Origin: Spirochaetota bacterium
GTDB taxonomy: Bacteria > Spirochaetota > Spirochaetia > DSM-27196 > PWMO01
Reading direction: 5' to 3'
DNA: 57,620 bases
NCBI GenBank assembly: GCA_009908925.1
Contig: JAAAOH010000318.1
Location: forward strand, 1 to 57,620
Shown one piece after another: positions 7,920 to 16,921 of this stretch (positions are counted from its first letter, which is position 1; the number at the start of each line of letters is the position of its first letter). Both the position numbers and the translations under genes were made by a program. The notes under the pieces are model-generated. The model saw only the letters and a program-made list of their open reading frames with translations. It ran no database searches and was not told the origin of the DNA.

Positions 7920-9257
7920 ATGAACACCCTGATCGAGAATCTTGACTACGTCGTAACCGACACGGGCGTACTGGAGAATCGCAGCATAGTTATAGAGGGT
8001 GCGCGGATCACGAGTATACGACCTGCCGGTTCCGGCGCGGGGGCGGGCAGCTCAGGGGTGTCGGATGTCTCTCGCACCATATCCGGCACGGGCCGTGCCG
8101 CGTTGGCCGGACTGAAGAACGCGCATACCCACGCGGCGATGACGCTCCTGCGAGGCTACGGCGATGACATGAGGCTGCAGCCCTGGCTGGAGAACCTCAT
8201 CTGGCCGGCCGAGGGCAAGCTGACACCGGAAGACGTCTACTGGGGCACGCGGCTTGCCGCAATCGAAATGATCCGAAGCGGCACCACATTCGCCCACGAC
8301 ATGTACTTCTATCCGGCGGAGGTCGTGCGGGCATTCCGGGACTCAGGGATGCGTGCGGCAGTCGGTCTGGCTCTTTTTGACTTCGGTGATCCGGAGAATC
8401 GTCGCGGGCAGCAGAAGAACGTCGAGTCCTTCCTGCGAGAATATGGCGCGGCGCCGCCGGGCGCCGGTGACCGCGTGTTCCTTACCATGGCGCCGCACAG
8501 CGTGTATACCTGCAGCCCCGAGTTGCTCGTCTGGGCAGCAGAGGTCGCAGAGGCGCAGGGTCTCGTCTACCACACCCACATGAATGAAACGCAGCAAGAG
8601 GTGGATCAATGTCTTTCCGCTCACGGTGTGCGGCCCTTTGTTCACCTCGACAGCATCGGCGTCCTCGAGCGCGTCGGAAGCAGAACGGTTGCGGCGCATA
8701 CCATCTGGCTGGATGAAGCCGAGCTCGATCTCGTGTCAGGCCACGGCGTGACGGTCGTGCATAATCCGGCAAGCAACATGAAGCTCTCTTCCGGGTGTTT
8801 CCCGTGGAAGGAACTGCACGAGCGCGGGGCCCGGATGCTGCTCGCCCCCGATGGCGTTGCCAGTAACAACAGCCTCGACATGTTTGACGAAATGAAGCTC
8901 GCGGCACTTCTGCAGAAACACCACTACGGCGACCCGACACTTCTGCCGGCCGAGGAGACGCTTGCCGTCGCCACCGGCGCGCGCAGCACCGTATTCGGGT
9001 CTCACGGAGTCGGTGGCGCGCTTGCCGAAGGCGGACCCGCGGACCTCGTTCTTGTCGATGTGACTGCCCCCCGCATGACTCCTTCTCACAACCTCGTGAG
9101 CAACCTGGTGTATGCGGCAGATAGCTCGGTGGTGGACACGGTCATCTGCGATGGCGAGCTTCTGATGGAACACGGCTCGGTAGCTGAGGAAGAGACCGTC
9201 GTAGCCGAGGCCTCGCGCTGTGCAGCCGAGCTGGTGCGCCGCGCCCGCTCAGGCTGA
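7920..9257 (+). CDS. Amidohydrolase of the MTA/SAH deaminase (MtaD/TrzN-like) family
   Basis: This is a 445-residue metal-dependent deaminase of the amidohydrolase superfamily. The N-terminal beta-sandwich is followed by the metal site GLKNAHTHAAMTLLRGYGDD (HxH), then YHTHMNET, the HNPASNMKLSSG loop and LLAPDGVASNNSLDMFDEMK with the catalytic Asp. These are hallmarks of 5-methylthioadenosine/S-adenosylhomocysteine deaminases and related aminopyrimidine or purine hydrolases. A Gly/Ser/Ala-rich insertion (PAGSGAGAGSSGVSD) interrupts the N-terminal domain. The ATG has no close Shine-Dalgarno; an extended -10 promoter lies seven bases upstream. It converges with and overlaps ygeW by 9 bp. A purine-ring deaminase role fits the neighbourhood, but the exact substrate is uncertain. 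Confidence 0.85.
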   Translation: MNTLIENLDYVVTDTGVLENRSIVIEGARITSIRPAGSGAGAGSSGVSDVSRTISGTGRAALAGLKNAHTHAAMTLLRGYGDDMRLQPWLENLIWPAEGKLTPEDVYWGTRLAAIEMIRSGTTFAHDMYFYPAEVVRAFRDSGMRAAVGLALFDFGDPENRRGQQKNVESFLREYGAAPPGAGDRVFLTMAPHSVYTCSPELLVWAAEVAEAQGLVYHTHMNETQQEVDQCLSAHGVRPFVHLDSIGVLERVGSRTVAAHTIWLDEAELDLVSGHGVTVVHNPASNMKLSSGCFPWKELHERGARMLLAPDGVASNNSLDMFDEMKLAALLQKHHYGDPTLLPAEETLAVATGARSTVFGSHGVGGALAEGGPADLVLVDVTAPRMTPSHNLVSNLVYAADSSVVDTVICDGELLMEHGSVAEEETVVAEASRCAAELVRRARSG

Positions 9258-10445
9258 GGAAACGCGCTGCGGAGCGCTTTCGGCGAGCTTCCGAAGCACG
9301 CCGGCAGCATTCGGCGTCTTTGATAGCAGGATCATCGCAGCGATGATGAAGGGCTTGTACCCGGCCTCGCGATAGGTTGCGACCCGGTGCTTCTCGAAGA
9401 CGTCGACCGAGACCTCGCCGCGCTCGCAGCTTACACCGGATATGTCCGCCGGGAGACAGTGCATGTAGAGCGCGTCGTTGGTGGTGCCCATGCGATCGGC
9501 GTTGCACTCCCAGTCCATATGCCTGGCATTTTCCTGCAGGGCCTGCTGCTCCAGTCTCTCAAGCCCGCCCGCGTCCCCGGCGGCGAGGAAATCGGTTCGT
9601 TTCTGCATGACATTGAACGGCGCCCAGCTCTTCGGATAGACGATATCAGCGTCGGCAAACGCCTCGTCCATCGAGTTGCTCACCGAGAATCGTCCGCCGG
9701 CGTTCTGCGCGAACTCACCGGCCTGCGCCTCGAGCTCGGGGACCAGATTATAGCCCTCCGGATAGGCCAGCCGGACGTCCATCCCGAACCGGGTCATAAG
9801 CGAGATAACGCCCTGCGGCACCGACAGCGGCTTGCCGTAGGACGGCGAGTAGGCCCAGGTCATTGCAATCTTCTTGCCGCGGAGTTTCTCGAGACCGCCG
9901 AACTCGTTCGCAAGATGCTGCAGGTCGGCCATGGCCTGGGTGGGATGGTCGCGGTCGCACTGCAGGTTCACGATGCTCGGCCGCCGTTCGAGAAGCCCCG
10001 CCTCATGCGCGTCAGTAAGCGACTCGCCGACTTCGACCATATACTCGTGTCCGTGACCGATGTACATGTCGTCCCGGATGCCGATGACCTCGCTCAGAAA
10101 CGAGATCATGACGGCCGTTTCGCGGACAGTCTCGCCGTGGGCGATCTGACTCTTCTTCTCGTCGAGGTCCTGCACGGCGAGACCGAGGAGATTGGCAGCC
10201 GAGGCAAAGCTGAAGCGCGTCCGGGTCGAGTTGTCACGAAAGAGGGATACGGCAAGCCCGGAATCGAAGATGCGCGGGGAGATGCCGTCCGAACGCAGTC
10301 GGCGAAGCGCCTGCGAAACGGTCAGAACCGCACGGAGCTCGTCCGGGCTGTGGTTCCAGGTCAGAAGGAAATCTGAGCCGGACATCGATTCGAAAGAGAG
10401 CGATTCGAGCTCATGCAACAGTGTGGACATATCGGCAGTGTTCAT
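9249..10445 (-). CDS. ygeW: Knotted carbamoyltransferase YgeW
   Basis: This 398-residue protein belongs to the aspartate/ornithine carbamoyltransferase fold and matches the length of E. coli YgeW (about 396). The carbamoyl-phosphate site is SLFRDNSTRTRFSFASAANL, followed by LQCDRDHPTQAMADLQH and a C-terminal YMHCLPADISGVSC segment typical of the YgeW group. The substrate of YgeW is not established to my knowledge. Carbamate kinase is encoded at 44965-45906, and ureide degradation genes lie between, so it may release carbamoyl phosphate from a ureido compound such as oxalurate (inference). A strong promoter places the transcription start almost at the ATG, and no Shine-Dalgarno is present. Confidence 0.9.
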   Translation of the reverse strand: MNTADMSTLLHELESLSFESMSGSDFLLTWNHSPDELRAVLTVSQALRRLRSDGISPRIFDSGLAVSLFRDNSTRTRFSFASAANLLGLAVQDLDEKKSQIAHGETVRETAVMISFLSEVIGIRDDMYIGHGHEYMVEVGESLTDAHEAGLLERRPSIVNLQCDRDHPTQAMADLQHLANEFGGLEKLRGKKIAMTWAYSPSYGKPLSVPQGVISLMTRFGMDVRLAYPEGYNLVPELEAQAGEFAQNAGGRFSVSNSMDEAFADADIVYPKSWAPFNVMQKRTDFLAAGDAGGLERLEQQALQENARHMDWECNADRMGTTNDALYMHCLPADISGVSCERGEVSVDVFEKHRVATYREAGYKPFIIAAMILLSKTPNAAGVLRKLAESAPQRVSSA

Positions 10446-10453
10446 GAGACGGG

Positions 10454-10482
10454 ATTATAGCGGCTGCGGCTGCGTGACGCAA
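10454..10482 (-). promoter_or_regulatory. Promoter of ygeW, near-leaderless
   Basis: On the minus strand a -35 TTGCGT (10477-10482) and a perfect -10 TATAAT (10454-10459) are spaced by 17 bp. Only eight bases separate the -10 box from the ygeW ATG at 10445. The divergent PLP-enzyme gene has a weaker candidate on the plus strand (TAGATG at 10526, TATAGT at 10549, 17 bp apart). Confidence 0.7.
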
Positions 10483-10592
10483 AGGTGTGCGGACACCGGC
10501 GCCGCCATGCGGCGACCGGCCCCGGTAGATGCGCGAACGATATTTCCGTATAGTGCAGTCAGTCCGCGATTCTCGTTTCCGGAGTGTCTCCC

Positions 10593-12053
10593 GTGATCAA
10601 CCTGAAGGTTCAGCCTGATATCCGTCGTCGCAATATCGATCGGTGTCGCGAGCGCTCGATCCTGCTCCCCACCTTTGCCCAGATGCGCAACCCCTCGCAG
10701 ATTTCCGCGTCGGTGCGCAAACGGCTGCGCTCGGTCGGCCTGTGGGACCTCGACCCGCTTAACCTCTTTCGCATCACCTGGAAGAACGAGGCGGTTGATC
10801 ACGGCGGGACGTTTGCCGGCGTCAACGCGATGGAGATCCCGTCCTCGCTGACAGGCGTCCCGGCCCGCATCATCGCACTGGTCGGGCACTGGTTTCCCAC
10901 CGGTGCGCACAAGGTCGGTGCCACCTACGGCTGCCTTGCGCCGGAGCTCGTCCGTGGCGGCTTCGACGCCCAGAAACAGAAAGCGGTCTGGCCCTCGACC
11001 GGCAACTACTGCCGCGGCGGTGCGTACAACTCGGCGCTCCTCGGGTGCGACTCCGTCGCCATCCTTCCGGAGGGGATGAGCAGCGAGCGCTTCGAGTGGC
11101 TGAGGAACATTGCCGGGGAGATCATCTCCACCCCCGGCACCGAAAGCAACGTCAAGGAAATCTTTGACAAGTGCAACGAGATCGATGCGACCCGCGGCGA
11201 TGAAGTCGTCATTTTCAACCAGTTCTCCGAGCTCGGAAACTACCTCTGGCACTACGAAGTGACCGGCTCGGCCATTGCCGAGGTCCTGGAGACGGCGCTT
11301 GCCGACGGCGGACACTACGCGGGCTACGTGTCCTCTACGGGATCGGGCGGGACGCTGGCGGCCGGTGACCGGCTCAAGCAGCTCTACCCGACCAGCGTCA
11401 ACGTTGCGGCCGAGGCGCTGCAGTGCCCCACACTGCTGCGAAACGGATTCGGCGAGCATCGCATCGAGGGGATCGGCGACAAGCACGTGCCGTGGATTCA
11501 CAACGTGCGAAACACCGACATGGTTGTCGGTGTCGACGACAACGACTGTATCGATCTCATGCGGGTATTCAACGAGCCCGCCGGGCATCGATATCTCGAG
11601 GACGCCGGTGTCGATGCCGCCACGGTCCAGGCCCTGCCCATGATCGGCATCTCCGGCATCGGGAATGTCATCGCGGCAATCAAGGCGGCCCGCTACTGGG
11701 AGCTCGGTGCGGATGATGTTCTCGTTACGGTATTCACCGACTCCATGCAGCTGTACAACTCTCGGGTTGCCGAGGAGCGCGAGCGTCACGGGGACCTGGA
11801 TGAGGTGAACGCCGCGCGGGCAGTTGCCGGTGCCCTCGAGCGGCAGTCCATCGACGACACGCTCGAACTGTCCTACTACGAACGGCTTCGCATTCACAAT
11901 CTCAAGTACTACACCTGGATCGAGCAGCAGGGGAAGGACGTGGAAGAACTCAAGGCCCAGTGGTACGACCGCGAGTACTGGCTGCGTGTTCAGGAACGTG
12001 TGGGCGAAATCGACCGGCTCATCGACGAATTCAACGAAGAGGTCCTGGGATAA
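10593..12053 (+). CDS. PLP-dependent fold-type II enzyme (cysteine synthase/ammonia-lyase-like)
   Basis: This is a 486-residue member of the tryptophan-synthase-beta superfamily. The Schiff-base lysine is in WFPTGAHKVGATYG, a substrate loop is PSTGNYCRGGAYNSALLGC, and the phosphate-binding loop is SSTGSGGTLAAGD. The C-terminal 80 residues form a charged helical extension. E. coli ygeW is followed by the diaminopropionate ammonia-lyase gene ygeX, but this protein is longer and does not look like YgeX, so the function may differ. GTG at 10593 is chosen because GGAG at 10581-10584 is eight bases upstream; an in-frame GTG at 10584 is the alternative. The gene is divergent from ygeW. Confidence 0.8.
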   Translation: MINLKVQPDIRRRNIDRCRERSILLPTFAQMRNPSQISASVRKRLRSVGLWDLDPLNLFRITWKNEAVDHGGTFAGVNAMEIPSSLTGVPARIIALVGHWFPTGAHKVGATYGCLAPELVRGGFDAQKQKAVWPSTGNYCRGGAYNSALLGCDSVAILPEGMSSERFEWLRNIAGEIISTPGTESNVKEIFDKCNEIDATRGDEVVIFNQFSELGNYLWHYEVTGSAIAEVLETALADGGHYAGYVSSTGSGGTLAAGDRLKQLYPTSVNVAAEALQCPTLLRNGFGEHRIEGIGDKHVPWIHNVRNTDMVVGVDDNDCIDLMRVFNEPAGHRYLEDAGVDAATVQALPMIGISGIGNVIAAIKAARYWELGADDVLVTVFTDSMQLYNSRVAEERERHGDLDEVNAARAVAGALERQSIDDTLELSYYERLRIHNLKYYTWIEQQGKDVEELKAQWYDREYWLRVQERVGEIDRLIDEFNEEVLG

Positions 12054-12067
12054 CCGCCGCGGCGGTT
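12052..12067. terminator. Palindrome between convergent genes, possible terminator
   Basis: AACCGCCGCGGCGGTT is a perfect 16-bp palindrome starting at the stop codon of the PLP-enzyme gene. The opposing ABC gene ends at 12117. Hairpin formation would need a few central bases unpaired and no T run follows, so terminator activity is only possible. Confidence 0.35.
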
Positions 12068-12116
12068 TGCGGCACGGCCGTGTCTCCCGGCGGCGCCCTG
12101 CGGTTCCCGCCCGCGG

Positions 12117-13655
12117 CTAGCCTGCCACCCCGGCCATGAGGCTTCCAACGCGCTCCACTTCGGCGTCGGCGCGGTCGAGCACGCCGACGATGCGTCCCGC
12201 ATAGATCACGGCCACTCTGTCCGAGAGCTCCCGGATCTCATCAAGGTCCTCCGAGATGAGGAGAATCGCGGTGCCGGCATCCCGCTGGGCCAGAAGGGTT
12301 CGATGGATGTACTCGGAGGCACCAATGTCCACACCCCGCGTCGGCTGTGAGGCGATGAGCACGGTCGGCCTGCGCGACAGCTCCCGCGCGAGAATGAGCT
12401 TCTGAATGTTTCCACCGGAGAGGTTCTTGAGCGGTGTCTCGAGGCTCGGTGTTTTCACCGCGTACTCCTTGACGAGGCGCCGGGCGTGGCGCTGCATTTC
12501 CCCGAAGCGAAGGAAGAGCCATCGGCGGAACTGCGAGGATTCGTGGTCCCGCAGAAAGACATTCTCCTCAACCGTGAACTCTCGAATCGCTCCGTCGCGC
12601 ATGCGTTCCTCCGGGATGAAGGATACGCCCGCTTTCACACGCTCGTTGAGGTGTGCTGTGGTGAGGTCCTGTCCGAGAACGTCGATCGTCCCCGAGGAAA
12701 CCAGCCGTACCCCCGCCAGAGCCTCGGCAAGCTCCCGCTGACCGTTTCCCGAGACGCCGGCGAGTCCGAGGATCTCACCGGTATCGACGTGGAGGTCCAC
12801 TCCGCGGACGATCTCCTCACCGCGGTCGCCGGTTACCCGCAGGTCCCGGACGACGAGACCGGCCTCGCCGGGACTGGGCTCGCGGTGGGTCTGCGGCTTG
12901 AGCTCGCGGCCGACCATGAGCGTGACGAGCTCCTCGCGGGTGACCTCGGCGGTGCGTCGCGTTCCCACGGTGATCCCGTCCCGCAGTACGGTCACGCGAT
13001 CGCTCACGTCGAGGACCTCGTGGAGCTTGTGCGAGATGAATAGAAGTGAGTGGCCTTCGGCCACCATCCGTTTGAGCGTGGCGAAGAGATCGCTCACCTC
13101 CTGGGGCGTGAGTACCGCGGTCGGCTCATCGAGAATGATGAGGCTCGCGCCGAGATCGAGGGCCTTGAGGATCTCAACCCGCTGCTGCTCGCCGACCGAA
13201 AGCTGCCAGACGCGCGCGTCGGGATCGACCTGCAGTCCGTAGTCGCGCGAGAGCAGCCGGATCCGCTCGCCGACCCGATCGAGGTCGAGGCGGATACCAC
13301 GACTGGAGCGGCGCCCCAGCGCCACGTTCTCGGCCACGGTCATGGTCGGGATCAGCATGAAGTGCTGGTGGATCATGCCGATACCTGCGCGAATGGCGTC
13401 CGCCGGCGATCGGAACAGGACGGGCGTCCCGTTGATGCGGATCTCTCCCTCGTCGGGCTCGTACATCCCGTAGAGTTGCCGCATCAACGTGCTCTTGCCC
13501 GCCCCGTTCTCCCCGAGAATTGCATGCGCCTCACCGGACCGCACGTCCAAGGACACGCCGTCGTTGGCGCGGACCCCCGGAAACTCCTTCACGATATCGA
13601 CCATCTCCATGTGATCGATGCGCGGCGGTTCGCTCTCCCGGCTGCGTCGGTGCAT
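12117..13655 (-). CDS. Nucleoside-type ABC transporter ATP-binding protein (BMP system 1)
   Basis: This double-domain ATPase has 512 residues from the ATG at 13655. Domain one has GENGAGKSTLMRQL, LSVGEQQRVEIL and LIILDEPTAVL. Domain two has the degenerate GVSGNGQRELAEAL, LSGGNIQKLILARELSR and IASQPTRGVDIGASEY. The IASQPTRGVD form of the second Walker B is typical of BmpA-associated purine nucleoside importers (NupA/YufO-like). A longer in-frame extension upstream would run into the binding-protein gene and is not credible. It is the last gene of a permease-permease-binding protein-ATPase operon, with only 16 bp to the preceding gene. Confidence 0.9.
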   Translation of the reverse strand: MHRRSRESEPPRIDHMEMVDIVKEFPGVRANDGVSLDVRSGEAHAILGENGAGKSTLMRQLYGMYEPDEGEIRINGTPVLFRSPADAIRAGIGMIHQHFMLIPTMTVAENVALGRRSSRGIRLDLDRVGERIRLLSRDYGLQVDPDARVWQLSVGEQQRVEILKALDLGASLIILDEPTAVLTPQEVSDLFATLKRMVAEGHSLLFISHKLHEVLDVSDRVTVLRDGITVGTRRTAEVTREELVTLMVGRELKPQTHREPSPGEAGLVVRDLRVTGDRGEEIVRGVDLHVDTGEILGLAGVSGNGQRELAEALAGVRLVSSGTIDVLGQDLTTAHLNERVKAGVSFIPEERMRDGAIREFTVEENVFLRDHESSQFRRWLFLRFGEMQRHARRLVKEYAVKTPSLETPLKNLSGGNIQKLILARELSRRPTVLIASQPTRGVDIGASEYIHRTLLAQRDAGTAILLISEDLDEIRELSDRVAVIYAGRIVGVLDRADAEVERVGSLMAGVAG

Positions 13656-13671
13656 GCCTCGTATCCTCTGC

Positions 13672-14682
13672 CTATGGTTCCACGCTGACCGAGCCGTCAA
13701 CGATACCTTCGATGGCCGACTCTGCCGCTGCGGTCGCCTCGTCGGGGATGTCGAACTCCTCGTTGTAGGCGATCTTGAGGCCCTCGTTGGCCAGGCTGAG
13801 GATGTACGTCTCACCACCGTAGACACCGTCCTGGGCGTTCATGATCATTTCCTCGAGCATCATCGTCCAGTCGTAGACCTGAGAGGCAACAACCAGATCA
13901 GGGGCCAGTGATGCCTGATCGGCCTGGGTGCCGAACCAGAGCACGTCGCCGGCCTCCTGGGCGGCGCCGATGGAGCCCACGACCGACTGAGAGGACCCGG
14001 TGAGGATGTCCGCACCGTTGGAGATGTGTGTCTGGGCGGCTGCCGTCATCAGTGCCACGTCCGAGAAGGACCCGGTCCAGGTCTGGGAGACCCGCGCGTC
14101 CGGCCGAACGGACTCGACACCCTGCACGAAGCCGCTGATGTAGGTGCGGGCGTCGCCCACCTCGACCGGGCCGGTAACACCGATGCGCCCACTGTCGGTC
14201 ATGAGACCCGCCATCACGCCGTTCACGTAGCCGCCTTCCTCGGCCGCGGCGGTGTAGGCGTAGACGTTGTCGAGGCCGAAGGTGTTCACGTCCGTACCCC
14301 AGGCAAAGGCTGTCTCGGGAAACTCCGGCGCCAGGTCCTCGACGAACGTGCCGTACTGCGAGCCGTGAGCGATCACCAGGTCATAGCCCTGCGATGCATA
14401 GTCGCGCACCGCCGCTGAGGCGTCGGGAACGTTGAACATGTTCTCCGAGTACACCAGCTCGAGAGCGCTCTCACCGCCCATGTCCTCCTGCACGGTCGTC
14501 AGAGCCGACCACATTGACTGGCTGAACGCCGTATCGGTGGTAGCACTCGGCATAACGACCGCAACGCGAAACGGTGCGTCGCCGGCCTCGCCCTCCGCCT
14601 CGGCACCTCCGCCGGCAAACAGCGTGACCGTACCCAGAACCATCAACAGAACCAACGAAATCGAAACTGTTCGCGTGGTCAT
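13672..14682 (-). CDS. BMP/PnrA-family substrate-binding protein (system 1)
   Basis: This 336-residue periplasmic protein belongs to the Bmp (PnrA/TmpC) family that captures purine nucleosides in spirochaetes and Gram-positives. The signal peptide ends in TLFAGGGAEAEGEAG without a lipobox cysteine. Recognisable blocks are DTAFSQSMWSAL, YDLVIAHGSQYGTFVEDLA, AAAEEGGYVNGVMAGLMT, IGVTGPVEVGDARTYISGFVQG and the ligand-side SQSVVGSIGAA. The N-terminal DKSF-like block is divergent compared with classical PnrA, so the ligand may differ from that of the second BMP protein at 52605-53720. A gagggag ribosome site precedes the ATG. Confidence 0.88.
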   Translation of the reverse strand: MTTRTVSISLVLLMVLGTVTLFAGGGAEAEGEAGDAPFRVAVVMPSATTDTAFSQSMWSALTTVQEDMGGESALELVYSENMFNVPDASAAVRDYASQGYDLVIAHGSQYGTFVEDLAPEFPETAFAWGTDVNTFGLDNVYAYTAAAEEGGYVNGVMAGLMTDSGRIGVTGPVEVGDARTYISGFVQGVESVRPDARVSQTWTGSFSDVALMTAAAQTHISNGADILTGSSQSVVGSIGAAQEAGDVLWFGTQADQASLAPDLVVASQVYDWTMMLEEMIMNAQDGVYGGETYILSLANEGLKIAYNEEFDIPDEATAAAESAIEGIVDGSVSVEP

Positions 14683-14735
14683 ACTCCCTCTCCTTTTCGA
14701 GCGTTGTCTGCCTCCATGGGCAGCTTATGCATGCT

Positions 14736-15668
14736 TCAGTTCTCCCCCCTCAGGAAGGGCTTGTTCAGCGCCGCCGGTTTTCGCCCCCGATACACCGTGA
14801 CCGTGAGTGCAACGATGGTGAGGATGTAGGGCAGCATGTTCGCGAGGCTCGCCGGCACGTTGACGCCCAGCACCTGCAGCCACAGCTGGATCGAGTTAGC
14901 CACGCTGAAGAGCAGGGCGCCAAGCATGACGCCGACCGGCGTCCAACCGCCGAAGTAAACGAGGGCCACCGCGATGAAACCCTGCCCGGCGGTCAGGTTA
15001 TCCTGGAAGAGATTCGTAACCGAGATCGAAAGCGAGGCCCCGGCGAGCCCCGCCAGTACCGCGCCCAGACAGACGCTCATATAGCGTACGAGGTTCACCG
15101 GCACGCCCCGTGAATCGGCCGCTGCCGGGTTCTGCCCCACCGACTTGATCGTCAGACCGATGGTCGTGCGCTCGAGAATCCACCACGAGACGGGCACGAG
15201 GGCGAAGGCGATATAGACGAGGATGGTGTTGTTGAACAGGATCGGGCCGAGGATGGGGATCTCGCCGAGAAGCGGTATCTGCAGCCGCGGAAAGCCGCGA
15301 ACCGTCTGGACGGTCCCGACGAGCTGCTTGAAAAGCAGGCTCGACATCCCGAGGCCGAACATCTGCAGGCCGATGCCGCTCACGCCCTGCTCCGCTTTGA
15401 GTGTCACACTGACGAAAGACATCATGAGGCCCATGACCAGCCCGATGATCATCGCCACGAGGACACCGAGCCAGAGGCTGGCGGTTGTCAGGACCGCGTA
15501 GAATGCCCCGAAGGCTGCGAGAAGCATGATACCGTCCACGCCGAGATTGAGGACGCCGGAGTTCTGCGAGAAGGTCTCCCCGAGGGCGGCGAACAGCAAC
15601 GGGGTGGCCAGCGTGAGCATCGTGCTGAGCATGCCGGTGAGTACCGAGACGTTGAATACTTCGTTCAT
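14736..15668 (-). CDS. Nucleoside-type ABC transporter permease 2 (system 1)
   Basis: This 310-residue polytopic permease of the BPD_transp_2 family is paired with the gene at 15665-16789. It begins MNEVFNVSVLTGMLSTML and shows the ALGETFSQNSGVLNLGVDGIMLL block, closely resembling YufQ/NupQ-type nucleoside permeases (GE..sEraGvvNiGlEGmml). The ATG at 15668 overlaps the upstream permease stop by four bases. Longer in-frame extensions lie within that gene and are rejected. Confidence 0.9.
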   Translation of the reverse strand: MNEVFNVSVLTGMLSTMLTLATPLLFAALGETFSQNSGVLNLGVDGIMLLAAFGAFYAVLTTASLWLGVLVAMIIGLVMGLMMSFVSVTLKAEQGVSGIGLQMFGLGMSSLLFKQLVGTVQTVRGFPRLQIPLLGEIPILGPILFNNTILVYIAFALVPVSWWILERTTIGLTIKSVGQNPAAADSRGVPVNLVRYMSVCLGAVLAGLAGASLSISVTNLFQDNLTAGQGFIAVALVYFGGWTPVGVMLGALLFSVANSIQLWLQVLGVNVPASLANMLPYILTIVALTVTVYRGRKPAALNKPFLRGEN

Positions 15669-16789
15669 TCGGCTGCCTCCACGCGCACGCCGGCGCGCGC
15701 TTTCTCTATCCAGCGACGTGTCCAGACCGCCGATCCGGAGACGAACAGGACCACCAGCCCGAGGATCGCGCTGACGAGGGCAGACGGTACCTGCACCGCC
15801 CGCTGCATCGTGTCCGCGCCGACGAGCAGTGCGCCGAAAAACATCGATGCCGGGATGAGCCCGAGGGGATGGAGCCATCCGAGAAGGGCGGCAACGATAC
15901 CCGTAAAGCCGTACCCGCTGGTGAATCCCTCGATGAGTCGGTAGTGCACCCCCATGACCTCTACCGCGCCCGCCATGCCGGCGAAACCGCCGGCGAGCGT
16001 GAGGGAGAGCGCCTGGTGAAACGGTACCGCGATGCCCGAATACCGTGAGGCGTTGGGGTTCAGCCCCGTCGCGCGGATCCGGTAACCCACCGTCGTCCGC
16101 CAGAGAAAGAAGAATACGACAACCGCCATGATGAGCGCGAGGAAGATACCCGAATGCAGCAGGGTTCGCGGGATGAGTCGCACGAGGCGCGTCTGCTCCG
16201 GCAGTCTCGCCGATTGCATCAGAAACGTCCCCGCCTCGATGCCGGCCGGATCCATGAGTGGCCCCTGGAGCAGGAAGTTCATGAGCTGCAGGGCGATGGA
16301 GTTCATCATCACAGTGGTGAGAATCTCGTTCACATTATAGCGGGCTTTGAGAACGCCCGGCACGAAACCCCAGACAGCCCCACCGGCGAACCCCATCACG
16401 ACGAGTGAGGGCGTCAGCAGCCACCCAGGCCAGTGGGAGGCCTGTAGCGAGAACCACGCGGCGAGCAGCGCCCCGGAAATCATCTGACCGCGTCCCCCGA
16501 TGTTGATGCAGCTCGCCCGAAAGGCGATACAGATCCCGAGCCCTACGAGGAGCAGCGGCGTTGCCTTCACCAGGGTCTGCGTCAGTCCGAAGGTCGTGCC
16601 GAGGGCCCCCCTGAGCATTGCCCCGTAGGCAGCGAGAGGATTTGCCTGCAGGAGCAATAGAAAGAGAGCGCTCACGATGAGGGCCGCAGCGACGCCGGTG
16701 ACGGGAACGAGGAAACGTATGCCGGACTCTTTCCAGTCATGTCGGGTAAGGCTCACGGGTAGTGAGGTAGCAAGTGCCGTACCAAACAC
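15665..16789 (-). CDS. Nucleoside-type ABC transporter permease 1 (system 1)
   Basis: This is a 374-residue inner-membrane permease. The block TPLLLVGLGICIAFRASCINIGGRGQM and the following WGFVPGVLKARYNVNEILTTVMMN are characteristic of YufP/NupP-type nucleoside permeases. It is the first gene of the operon and starts with GTG at 16789; an internal GTG at 16756 (before SLTRHDW) is an alternative. The preceding 124 bp contain several CTAC...TGTA-like dyads, one of which is nearly identical to a dyad in the xdh promoter at 24978. Confidence 0.88.
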   Translation of the reverse strand: MFGTALATSLPVSLTRHDWKESGIRFLVPVTGVAAALIVSALFLLLLQANPLAAYGAMLRGALGTTFGLTQTLVKATPLLLVGLGICIAFRASCINIGGRGQMISGALLAAWFSLQASHWPGWLLTPSLVVMGFAGGAVWGFVPGVLKARYNVNEILTTVMMNSIALQLMNFLLQGPLMDPAGIEAGTFLMQSARLPEQTRLVRLIPRTLLHSGIFLALIMAVVVFFFLWRTTVGYRIRATGLNPNASRYSGIAVPFHQALSLTLAGGFAGMAGAVEVMGVHYRLIEGFTSGYGFTGIVAALLGWLHPLGLIPASMFFGALLVGADTMQRAVQVPSALVSAILGLVVLFVSGSAVWTRRWIEKARAGVRVEAAE

Positions 16790-16907
16790 CCGTTGCGAAA
16801 CGCGAGCTACAACATGTTACATTGGAGAGGAATAGAGAAGAGTCTCGATCGGGCCACGTGCCCGTGACGCCGTCATCCTACGTCGATGTAGTTTTCTGGA
16901 TCTGAAG

Positions 16908-16921
16908 CTACAATTATGTAT
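16908..16921. promoter_or_regulatory. Candidate operator dyad CTACAATTATGTAT
   Basis: TACAATTATGTA is a 12-bp dyad with TACA and TGTA half-sites around four bases. It spans the stop codon of the fused molybdenum hydroxylase, about 120 bp upstream of the permease operon start. The same 14-mer, with one mismatch, occupies the spacer of the promoter at 24966-24994. Related dyads lie nearby: CTACGTCGATGTAG (16878-16891) and the partly symmetric CTACAACATGTTAC (16808-16821). A shared regulator is inferred. Confidence 0.4.

Noticed and set aside
10455..11897. 480-codon minus-strand frame opposite the PLP enzyme gene
   Set aside because: No motif is visible, and the sense-strand frame carries clear PLP-binding motifs and family length.
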